This document shows positions 1-5,507 of a stretch of DNA of 5,579 nt, piece after piece; the stretch's first letter is position 1, and each line of letters begins with the position of its first letter. The stretch comes from Opitutaceae bacterium (GTDB taxonomy: Bacteria; Verrucomicrobiota; Verrucomicrobiae; Opitutales; Opitutaceae): contig JAISAX010000685.1 of NCBI GenBank assembly GCA_031266495.1, positions 1-5,579 on the forward strand. The letters run 5' to 3'. Below the pieces are notes generated by a model. It was not told where the DNA came from. It searched no databases and saw only the letters and a list, made by a program, of their open reading frames with translations. The position numbers and the translations under genes are program-made.

Positions 1-2
1 GG

Positions 3-176
3 GTCTGGTTTGAAAATGGATTCGGGTTGATGACGGCTGGGCTCGACATTGGCGTTGCTGGCGATGCTGGCTGCGGAAACGTGTCCGGCCTCGGGATGAA
101 TCTCAACCGCGAAGTTCCGCTCCCGCAGCGGGGGGGGGGGGGGTAATTGAAAGTGGTGGGAGATGCGATGTTTCAT
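3..176 (-). CDS. Doubtful partial ORF running off the left edge
   Basis: An ATG at 176-174 opens a minus-strand frame of 58 codons with no stop before the window edge. It begins MKHRISHHFQL, passes through five prolines encoded by the C14 run, and continues with residues such as RNFAVEIHPEAG. I recognise no domain and there is no good ribosome binding site upstream. The frame depends on the homopolymer length being exactly 14; one base more or less changes everything downstream. The plus strand is also open in the mirrored frame from position 3 to a TAA at 144-146, so the open frame alone is weak evidence. GC at third positions is about two thirds in both readings and does not decide between them. 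It may be a real gene start, the end of a plus-strand gene, or simply non-coding GC-rich DNA. Confidence 0.17.
   Translation of the reverse strand, partial: MKHRISHHFQLPPPPPLRERNFAVEIHPEAGHVSAASIASNANVEPSRHQPESIFKPD
130..143. repeat. Homopolymeric G14 tract
   Basis: Fourteen consecutive G residues are read directly on the plus strand. Such tracts are prone to slippage in replication and to length errors in sequencing and assembly. It lies within the doubtful minus-strand frame starting at 176, where it would encode five prolines, so a change in length would switch that frame. Confidence 0.95.
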
Positions 177-190
177 CCGGAGAACAGACA

Positions 191-204
191 AACACTGAAC
201 ACTG
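191..204. repeat. Two tandem copies of a 7-bp unit
   Basis: AACACTG occurs twice in exact tandem (191-197 and 198-204), followed by a further AA. It is a short simple repeat in intergenic DNA with no visible function. Confidence 0.7.
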
Positions 205-227
205 AATCAAGGTAAGGAATTGTAAGG

Positions 228-330
228 AAATAACCTGTTCAATTGTTACACAGGTCACGGAGGTCCAAACGACTTTCCAGCTTTTCCCGAATTCCTCACA
301 TTCTCTTTGTCAAAACTGAACAGGTTATTT
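228..330. repeat. Perfect 14-bp inverted repeat bounding a 103-bp element
   Basis: AAATAACCTGTTCA at 228-241 is the exact reverse complement of TGAACAGGTTATTT at 317-330, with 75 bp between the arms. Identity stops sharply at the outer ends. The interior is clearly less GC-rich than the flanking genes and has a smaller possible stem, CCTGT at 234-238 with ACAGG at 250-254. No target-site duplication and no transposase remnant are visible. It could be a small non-autonomous repeat element, the stem of a structured RNA, or a pair of binding sites for a dimeric regulator. It lies downstream of the PEP-binding gene, so it could form the 3' end of that transcript. The arms are certain; the function is not. 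Confidence 0.75.
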
Positions 331-387
331 GTGCACGATTCCCTACGTCCGAACCGCGTACCTTCAGATGAGATGATAATAATCTCC

Positions 388-414
388 TCTTCGCGTCCTT
401 CGCATCCTCCGCGG
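388..414. repeat. Degenerate 9-bp tandem repeat, three units
   Basis: Three consecutive 9-mers follow one pattern: TCTTCGCGT (388-396), CCTTCGCAT (397-405) and CCTCCGCGG (406-414), followed by an A-rich stretch. From memory, strings of this CTTCGCGTC style recur between genes in Verrucomicrobiota and some other bacteria, and their translations are often misannotated as small proteins; I cannot verify that here. The repeat ends just beyond the stop codon of the minus-strand PEP-binding gene. Confidence 0.55.
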
Positions 415-415
415 T

Positions 416-436
416 AAAAAAGAATTTTCAGATTCT
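416..436 (-). terminator. Weak candidate intrinsic terminator overlapping a stop codon
   Basis: Read on the minus strand, AGAAT (436-432) and ATTCT (425-421) can pair around a 6-nt loop, and the transcript then continues with a run of U from the A-tract at 416-421. G-U pairs could extend the stem by one or two positions. The stem is short and AU-rich and includes the last codons and the TGA of the PEP-binding gene, so it would be a poor terminator. Position and U-run are suggestive only. Confidence 0.22.
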
Positions 437-3130
437 CCCTTCATTGGATGCGGGCTTCCGCCGGCTTACCGTCACCTCCTGCGCGGGGGCGTTGGCGATG
501 AGCCACAGGCCCTCGCCCCCCGGCTCCGCCGCGTTTGCCGGGGCGAGATCGGTGGCGCGCACGATGCGCACGGCGTGCCTGGCCGCCGCCGGGTTGCCTG
601 CCAGTTTTTCAAAATGGTCGGGCACGGCATCCAGCGCGGCGGAGTCGAGGCGGTTGCCCTCGCGCCCGGGAAACAGCGCGAAACACAGCATGTTCATCTC
701 GACCATCTCGCCGAAAAAGTGCGTGCCGAGCGCGATGTCGGGCGTGAGGTCGGCGTGCATTATCGCGAGTTCGCAGATGACGGATACGTGGTTGATTTCA
801 GAAAACCGCACCGGCACCCCGAGCGAGGCCATGTGCGTGCCCCAGCGGCCCGGACCCATCGCCATGATCGCGCCGCCCTGGTCCGCAAGGGCGCGATTGG
901 CCTTTCCGACGGCGCGCGCCACCGCGTGCCGGTCCTGCTCGCCGAGCGTGGCGTAAATCTCCGGCAGCACCCGGATGATCCAGTCGATGCGCCGCACCCG
1001 GCTGTGCCCGACAACCGCGCCGCGCGCCTGCAACAGGATATCTTCCGGCGGCAGGCGCACCTCGGGCACCTCGGGATCGTGCGTGCCCTGGACCTGGAGT
1101 GGACGGCATTGCAGCAAATGAATGCACCAGGACGAAGGCGGAGCATCGACGGGAGCCGGGGCGCCAGCGTCGGCGCCGGCAGCCTCGAAATTGACCGCGA
1201 ACTCCACATCCACGGGGCGTCCGTAGGCGGCTTCGAGCGTGCCGAGCAGGGCGCGCATGTCGGCGACGAAGCCGCCCGGCGAGGCGTCGGCCAGCAGCGG
1301 TTCGAGCGTGAGCACGCGGACTTCGCGACCGGTGCGGTCGGAAACATCGTCGTCGCGGGTGGTGAGCAGTTCCACGGGCACGTCGGCAGCGCGGGCGAGC
1401 ACGGTCCCGAAATCGTGCGAGGCGAGCCGGTCGGCGGCGAGGTCGATGACATCGACGCGACGTTGCGAGTGGCGGAAAATCTCGTCGAAATCGGCCTCGG
1501 GCCGGCGCAACGGGGCGTTGAGGGCGACGACGCGCGTGTAATCGTCGTCCACGCGATCGACGGCGCGCGTGCCGAGCCCGAACACGAGCCGCACCACGCC
1601 GGCCTCCGGATCGATCGAGGGGTGCCACGCAAACGGGTTCCACGAAAAACCGACCCCGGCCAGGTGCGGATAAAAATACTCGCCCTGGATCGAGCCGGTG
1701 ACGCGCATGACGAGCAGCGCCATCTGCTCGTCGCGCTGGAGCAGGCCATGACGCTCGCGGTAGCTGAGCGCCTCGCGGCTCATCGTGCTGGCGTAAACCG
1801 TGCGCACGGCGTCGAGAAAGGCGCGCAGGCGCTCCTCGCGCGTGCCCTGGTTGGCGCAGAACACGCTCTCGTACTTGCCGGCGAAGGCGCGTCCGTAGTT
1901 GTCTTCCAATAACGAGGAGGAGCGCACGATGAGCGGGTATTGCCCGAAATAGTCGAGCAGCGCCTCGAACTGCCGGAGCACGTAGTCGGGAAAGGTGCCG
2001 GCGCGGATTTTTTCGCACGCCTCCTCCACGCCGTCGAGAAACGTGGCCGGGTCGCACTGGCGTTCGCGGTCGGGCCAGAGCCCGTTGCGGACGAGGAAGG
2101 TGTAAAACACGTCGGAGCCGACGTAGAACGAGTCGTGCTCTTCCAGCTTGCGCGCGAGTGCCGGATGATCGCGGACGATGATGTTGCGGGCGACGAGCAT
2201 GCCCGCCGTCTTGCCGCCGATGAGCCCGGTGCCGACGAGGCGGCGGCGGACGGCGAGCAGGTCGCGGAGGCCGAGGTAGCGGCTGACGAGCGGCATGATG
2301 GCCTCGTCGCGCGTGATCATCATGCGCACGAGCTGGCGCCACACTTCGGGGTGATCGTCGCCGGCGATGCCGGTGGCTTCCGGGTCGGCGGCGGGGCGGG
2401 CGCCGACGACCATCTCCTCGGCCCGGTGCCAGACTTCGCCGCCATACACTTCGGATGCCGCCCAGTTGGGCCCGGCGTGCAGGAGCGCGCGGGCGATTTC
2501 GGCGCTGGAGCGGACGACCTCGAACGAATCATCCGCGCCCCGGAGGTGGAGAAAATGGATGGTGGGCGAGTCGCGAAACTGAGTCTTGAGCGGGCGGACG
2601 TAGAGGCGGTCGCCGTAGCCGAAGACGTCGAGAAAGAGCTGCGTGGTGGCGATGACCGGCTCGGTGGCGTCGCGCGAGTGGCGGCGGCGCAGGAGGCCGA
2701 AATACGCGATGGTCTCCAGCTCGAACAGGTAGGGGCAGGTGAGCATGAAGAAGTTGCCCAGCATGGCGTCGGAATACCAGTCGGTGGCGAGATCGGAAAG
2801 GCAGTCGAAGATGTAGTAGGCCGCGAGCCCGGCCTCGCCGGCGACCCGTCGTATCCTGTGTATGAATACCTCGAAACCGTCCTCGGGCCGGAGCGTGATC
2901 GCCTCGCACGGGAAGTCTTCGGGCAGGAGGCGCGGGTGGCGGGCGAAACGGAAGTAAAAAAGCCGGCGCCGGTCGCGCGCGGCGGCTTCGGCGAAGGGCG
3001 TGACGAAGGCCTGGTACTGGGATATGCTATCGACGTGCCACACGATGTTGTCGCCGGCGAGCACCCGGTCGATGGCGGCGTCGAAGGCGGGCAGGCCGGA
3101 AGTGTCGGGCGGGGTGTTTTGTTTGGGCAT
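428..3130 (-). CDS. PEP/pyruvate-binding domain protein, no phosphohistidine domain
   Basis: This 900-residue protein has the nucleotide-binding half of the pyruvate phosphate dikinase/PEP synthase family. Visible landmarks are GLIGGKTAGM (302-311, with Lys307), VRSSSLLED (402-410, with Arg403), AFAGKYESV (415-423), FSWNPF and GVVRLVFGLG (495-520), and a QCRP motif closing the domain at 674-677. These match the ATP-grasp-like PPDK_N fold, so ATP or PEP binding is likely. No GGxTSHA-type phosphohistidine swivel domain and no PEP-utilising TIM barrel follow. Instead, residues about 700-840 carry a C-terminal block with MGPGRWGTHMASLGVPVRFS (758-777) and GTHFFGEM (802-809), which I remember from related stand-alone proteins. 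Residues about 20-220 form a separate domain (GDNIVWHVDS, YYIFDCLSDLATDWY) that resembles a RecA/KaiC-like fold without a Walker A motif; this is inference. The ATG at 3130 follows a 45-codon ORF by 40 nt and has no clear Shine-Dalgarno. Substrate and physiological role are unknown; it should not be named ppsA or ppdK. Confidence 0.9.
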   Translation of the reverse strand: MPKQNTPPDTSGLPAFDAAIDRVLAGDNIVWHVDSISQYQAFVTPFAEAAARDRRRLFYFRFARHPRLLPEDFPCEAITLRPEDGFEVFIHRIRRVAGEAGLAAYYIFDCLSDLATDWYSDAMLGNFFMLTCPYLFELETIAYFGLLRRRHSRDATEPVIATTQLFLDVFGYGDRLYVRPLKTQFRDSPTIHFLHLRGADDSFEVVRSSAEIARALLHAGPNWAASEVYGGEVWHRAEEMVVGARPAADPEATGIAGDDHPEVWRQLVRMMITRDEAIMPLVSRYLGLRDLLAVRRRLVGTGLIGGKTAGMLVARNIIVRDHPALARKLEEHDSFYVGSDVFYTFLVRNGLWPDRERQCDPATFLDGVEEACEKIRAGTFPDYVLRQFEALLDYFGQYPLIVRSSSLLEDNYGRAFAGKYESVFCANQGTREERLRAFLDAVRTVYASTMSREALSYRERHGLLQRDEQMALLVMRVTGSIQGEYFYPHLAGVGFSWNPFAWHPSIDPEAGVVRLVFGLGTRAVDRVDDDYTRVVALNAPLRRPEADFDEIFRHSQRRVDVIDLAADRLASHDFGTVLARAADVPVELLTTRDDDVSDRTGREVRVLTLEPLLADASPGGFVADMRALLGTLEAAYGRPVDVEFAVNFEAAGADAGAPAPVDAPPSSWCIHLLQCRPLQVQGTHDPEVPEVRLPPEDILLQARGAVVGHSRVRRIDWIIRVLPEIYATLGEQDRHAVARAVGKANRALADQGGAIMAMGPGRWGTHMASLGVPVRFSEINHVSVICELAIMHADLTPDIALGTHFFGEMVEMNMLCFALFPGREGNRLDSAALDAVPDHFEKLAGNPAAARHAVRIVRATDLAPANAAEPGGEGLWLIANAPAQEVTVSRRKPASNEGRI

Positions 3131-3170
3131 GGAGGGGACGGGTTGTGGCTGGCAGTTGGAAACGGGCGAT

Positions 3171-3308
3171 TCACGGCGCGTGCACGGGCACTTCCTGCAC
3201 CCGGTTGCGCGAGGCGATGACGAAAAACAGGCACCAGGCCGCGATCAGCAGCCCGAAGGCGAGGCCGACGGCGATCCAGAGCGAGCGGGCCTGTGACGGT
3301 TTTTTCAT
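3171..3308 (-). CDS. Small single-pass membrane protein (45 residues)
   Basis: The ATG at 3308-3306 opens a 45-codon frame ending in TGA at 3173-3171. The product starts MKKPSQARS, has one hydrophobic segment at about residues 11-33 (WIAVGLAFGLLIAAWCLFFV followed by IAS), and ends in a short polar tail with RNRVQEVPVHAP. The basic N-terminus suggests an N-in topology, with the tail outside the cytoplasm. Lys-Lys at the start, a clean transmembrane helix and GC-ending codons argue for a real gene. It is on the same strand as the PEP-binding protein gene, 40 nt upstream, so co-transcription is likely. No Shine-Dalgarno is obvious; another ATG 5 nt upstream reads MS and stops. The family is not recognised and the function is unknown; it could serve as a membrane partner of the downstream protein. 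Confidence 0.62.
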   Translation of the reverse strand: MKKPSQARSLWIAVGLAFGLLIAAWCLFFVIASRNRVQEVPVHAP

Positions 3309-3408
3309 GACATGAACGGGAACGCGGCAGTCCACCCCGCGACGGCGGATTTGTCGAGTGCCGCATTTTGGGATTCAGGATTCCGGAAATTTGTTTGAGG
3401 TCTGCCGT
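3309..3408. other. Divergent intergenic region, promoters expected but not resolved
   Basis: About 100 bp separate the minus-strand small membrane protein gene from the plus-strand P-loop gene, so promoters for both directions should lie here or overlap the 5' coding ends. No convincing -35/-10 pair was found on either strand. The only marked element is the 8-bp palindrome TTCCGGAA at 3381-3388, close to the plus-strand start, which could be an operator half or a chance occurrence. Confidence 0.35.
3396..3400 (+). promoter_or_regulatory. Ribosome binding site that decides the start of the P-loop gene
   Basis: TGAGG lies 8 nt before the ATG at 3409. The in-frame ATG 51 nt further upstream (3358) has no comparable site, and the 17 extra residues it would add show no conserved character. 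The 3409 start is therefore preferred. Confidence 0.6.
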
Positions 3409-4287
3409 ATGGAATCTGCGTCCGGTCTGAAATCACCAGGAAAACCTCTTCTCTACATCATTCTCGGCGCGGCCGGTTCGGGGCGCCGCGAGGTGATCGC
3501 CGATCTCGTGACCGGTGGCCTGGGCGAGGAGGATTGCGCGGTCCTGTTGTCGTCGGCAGGCGAGGGGGCGGCAGGCGAGGCGCTCGCCGGGGTGGCGGCG
3601 ACAGGCTGCTGGCGGCTGGAGGCGGGCACGATCGATGCGCAGGTGCCGCCGGGGGCGACGCATGTGTTTTTCCTGACCGACGGACGGAGCAATCCGGTGG
3701 ACCAGCTCGAGGCGCTCGTGCCGTGGAGCCGGGCGGCCGGACTGGAGGTGGCGCGGGTGATCACGGTGGTCAACTGCCAGTTTGCGGAGCGGCACGCGGA
3801 GCTGCTCGCGTGGTTCGACGCGTGCATCCATTTTTCGGATGTGACGCTGCTGCACCGGCGCGAAGGCGTGGCCAACAAGTGGTTGTCGGATTTCCAGGCG
3901 CGCTATCGCGACCAGTATTACCCGTGCCTGTTCGAGCTGGTGAAGGGGGGGCGGGTGCGCAATCCGGCGCTCGTTCTGGAAGCCGAGGCCCGGCGGATGT
4001 CGCATGTGTTTGATGCCGACGTGTGGGCTGGCTTCTCGCTCGAAGGCGTGGAATTTGGCACGGAGGACGGCGAGGAGGGCGGCGATGGTGACGGCAAGGT
4101 GGGCGATGGTTTTGCGTCGTCCGGCAAAGCCGGGAAAAGGGCGAGGCGCGCCGCGAAGAAAAAGGAGGCCGCCGGCAACGTGGACGATGATGGCATCATG
4201 GACTTGCCCGAAATCGACCCGTATTTCGAACGCCGCGCCGGCGGGCAGCGAATAAAAATGATCCCGGATGTGAGCCGGTTTTTGTAA
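3409..4287 (+). CDS. P-loop protein resembling a degenerate CobW/G3E GTPase
   Basis: With the start at 3409 the protein has 292 residues. After a short leader, LLYIILGAAGSGRREVI (14-30) is a beta-strand followed by a P-loop in which the usual Lys and Ser/Thr of GxxxxGK[S/T] are both Arg (26-27). THVFFLTDG (85-92) sits where a Walker B strand could be. VARVITVVNCQF (115-126) and CIHFSDVTLLHRRE (139-152) resemble the strand and the ADxxxLNKxDL region of CobW-type G3E GTPases, with the NKxD base-recognition motif replaced by HRRE. Nucleotide hydrolysis may therefore be lost or altered; this family link is inferred from motif order only. Residues about 216-260 are a low-complexity linker, acidic and glycine-rich first and then Lys/Arg/Ala-rich (KRARRAAKKKEA), before a conserved-looking tail with DLPEIDPYFERR. 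It is divergent from the membrane-protein/PEP-binding pair. No signal peptide or membrane segment is seen. Real gene: confident; function: unknown. Confidence 0.82.
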   Translation: MESASGLKSPGKPLLYIILGAAGSGRREVIADLVTGGLGEEDCAVLLSSAGEGAAGEALAGVAATGCWRLEAGTIDAQVPPGATHVFFLTDGRSNPVDQLEALVPWSRAAGLEVARVITVVNCQFAERHAELLAWFDACIHFSDVTLLHRREGVANKWLSDFQARYRDQYYPCLFELVKGGRVRNPALVLEAEARRMSHVFDADVWAGFSLEGVEFGTEDGEEGGDGDGKVGDGFASSGKAGKRARRAAKKKEAAGNVDDDGIMDLPEIDPYFERRAGGQRIKMIPDVSRFL

Positions 4288-4292
4288 CGGAT

Positions 4293-4397
4293 GGTACGCG
4301 GTATCCCGCCCCATGCCAGGGCTTTGTTTGCGACGTCCGTTTTGTGACGCCTGGCGCGGGCTTCGCTTGCGAAGCCCCTGCCTCCGGCGGGCGTACC
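4293..4397. repeat. Degenerate intergenic repeat cluster, inverted at its ends
   Basis: GGTACGC at 4293-4299 is mirrored by GCGTACC at 4391-4397. The flanking sequence inside the right arm, read on the minus strand, can be aligned with the left arm beyond this core if a 6-bp insertion is allowed (CCGCC, then AGGGCTT-like). In addition, the 23-mers at 4311-4333 and 4350-4372 are direct copies with 17 identical positions by eye, spaced 39 bp apart. The layout suggests several decayed copies of one short GC-rich repeat, in the style of REP or BIME elements. It fills the gap between two convergent genes. Confidence 0.45.
4358..4377. terminator. Strong stem-loop between convergent genes
   Basis: GGGCTTCG (4358-4365) pairs perfectly with CGAAGCCC (4370-4377) around the 4-nt loop CTTG, giving an 8-bp GC-rich stem. 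It lies between the ends of the P-loop gene (4287) and the SUMF1-like gene (4419), where a bidirectional terminator is expected. No U-run follows on either strand, so it may instead act as a 3'-end-protecting hairpin or be part of the local repeat unit. The hairpin is certain; the role as terminator is inference. Confidence 0.45.
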
Positions 4398-4418
4398 TTC
4401 AGGTAACAGGGTGAATGT

Positions 4419-5507
4419 CTAACGGGTGCGGCGGCCCCTGCGTATCCACACTCCCGTTATCAATATCATCAGTCCCATCGCGGCCGCATACGTTCCCGGT
4501 TCAGGCACGGCCGCAAGGATGGTCAACGACACCACACGAAATCCGATGTGCCTGCTCCCGTCCTCGACGCGCTGGGAGTAGCTGCGCCACAAAGAGGAGG
4601 AGTTCTCTCCGCCGTAGTTGAACGCACCGCCACGCAAACCACGGACATTAAGTTCACCAAGGTCCGTGTCGTTCCATGTAGTGACCAGCATGTCGTTCCA
4701 TTCCCATACGTTTCCGCTCTGGTCAAACGTTCCGCTCGCCGAAATCAGTCCACCGGCGACATCTCGCAGGTCGGAAGCGCTTCCGGTGTCGTTATTGTAA
4801 TTCGCATTCACTGCGTCGAGGTCGTCGCTTCCGGCGTAGGTGTAGTAATTATCCTCGCCGACATTGTCCGTGCCTTTCCAATACGCGGCCTTGTACCATT
4901 CGTTTTCGCTCGCTATCGCGAACACTGTCCCGCTCAGCCCCGTCAGGTCGCGCCCTACCTTCGGGTTTTCCGGAGTCGCCGTTCCGCCGAGCAGGTTATA
5001 CACACCCGTCTCCGTGGACGCTTCGGCGGTCGCCCCGTTCGTCAGCCAGTTCGTGAACCTCATCGCATTGTAAATCGAGACAAAGACCATCGGCTTCTGG
5101 CCATAATCCGTCTTCACCTCGTATTCACCCGAAGTGCCGTTCCATGTGATGCCATAGTAAACACTGTTCGTCGTGTTAAACAGCCCGAGAGCATTCGCTC
5201 CGTCGCTGTCCACCGCGTTGAGAAATGTCACGTACTGGTTGTTCGTCACCTCGGTTGTGCCGATCCGGTATTCGTAGGGAACCACGCCGTAGCCCGTCGT
5301 GCCGTCCGATGTCATCACGGCGTCGTCCGGCACGCTGTTCGGCGCGATGGACGGCGTCAGCGAAATTGTCACCAGCGGGTCGCCGTCGCCATAGGCCACC
5401 GTCGCGGCCCCCGGCCCGATCAACAATCCCGCTACCGGGATCGCCAGCAATGCCCGCTTGCGCAGGCATGCGCTTGCCTTGTCCTTATATAAATATGATG
5501 TACTCAT
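4419..5507 (-). CDS. Exported SUMF1/FGE-fold protein with PEP-CTERM anchor
   Basis: This 362-residue protein has a basic N-terminus (KASACLRKR) and a hydrophobic segment at about 19-38, so it is exported by Sec; cleavage is likely near residues 38-40. The mature part is a formylglycine-generating-enzyme/sulfatase-modifying-factor fold: YRIGTTEVTNNQYVTFLNAV (80-99), FVSIYNAMRFTNWL (142-155), FAIASENEWYKAAYW (196-210), QSGNVWEWND (263-272), LRGGAFNYGG (291-300) and HIGFRVV (320-326). Its only cysteine is Cys14 in the signal peptide, so the cysteine pair used by true FGE is absent and it is unlikely to make formylglycine; a binding or structural role is more plausible. The C-terminus is a PEP-CTERM signal: VPEPGTY (334-340), a hydrophobic helix (about 341-354) and an RRGRR tail, predicted to be processed by an exosortase at the cell envelope. 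The start at 5507 is preceded by a purine-rich stretch (AAAGAAAGAAG). The first codons are unusually AT-rich (ACA TCA TAT TTA). It appears monocistronic. Confidence 0.92.
   Translation of the reverse strand: MSTSYLYKDKASACLRKRALLAIPVAGLLIGPGAATVAYGDGDPLVTISLTPSIAPNSVPDDAVMTSDGTTGYGVVPYEYRIGTTEVTNNQYVTFLNAVDSDGANALGLFNTTNSVYYGITWNGTSGEYEVKTDYGQKPMVFVSIYNAMRFTNWLTNGATAEASTETGVYNLLGGTATPENPKVGRDLTGLSGTVFAIASENEWYKAAYWKGTDNVGEDNYYTYAGSDDLDAVNANYNNDTGSASDLRDVAGGLISASGTFDQSGNVWEWNDMLVTTWNDTDLGELNVRGLRGGAFNYGGENSSSLWRSYSQRVEDGSRHIGFRVVSLTILAAVPEPGTYAAAMGLMILITGVWIRRGRRTR

Noticed and set aside
228..330. Insertion sequence remnant
   Set aside because: The arms look like terminal inverted repeats, but there is no target-site duplication and no transposase-like coding sequence inside 75 bp, so a mobile element is not claimed.
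226..417. Stop-to-stop open frame of 63 codons on the plus strand across the inverted repeat
   Set aside because: No early ATG or GTG start with a ribosome binding site; the only Met is near the end, and the frame runs through the 9-bp repeat.
575..1912. Long plus-strand frame (445 codons) opposite the PEP-binding gene
   Set aside because: It is in the antisense frame whose first base pairs with the third base of sense codons, so it stops only where the real gene uses TTA, CTA or TCA, which are rare here. It ends exactly at a TTA leucine codon. The minus strand has clear family motifs.
1940..3220. Second long plus-strand frame (426 codons) in the same phase
   Set aside because: It has the same codon-bias explanation, runs through the real gene start and the small membrane protein, and its translation has no recognisable domain.
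2320..3366. Minus-strand frame of 348 codons overlapping the starts of the membrane-protein and PEP-binding genes
   Set aside because: It is out of frame with both. The translation is rich in Pro, Arg, Ser and Thr with no domain, typical of a shifted frame in GC-rich DNA.
3351..3380. TTGTCG as a possible -35 box for the P-loop gene
   Set aside because: No acceptable -10 hexamer at 16-18 bp spacing follows, so a promoter call would be arbitrary.
3358..3408. Upstream in-frame ATG giving a 309-residue P-loop protein
   Set aside because: There is no ribosome binding site before it, whereas TGAGG is correctly placed before the ATG at 3409.
3433..4314. Minus-strand frame (293 codons) opposite the P-loop gene
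   Set aside because: It is again the mirrored third-position frame. The plus strand has a ribosome binding site, a P-loop-like motif and plausible strand/helix structure.
4548..5492. Plus-strand frame (314 codons) opposite the SUMF1-like gene
   Set aside because: It is a mirrored frame; the minus strand has an unambiguous signal peptide, SUMF1 motifs and PEP-CTERM tail.
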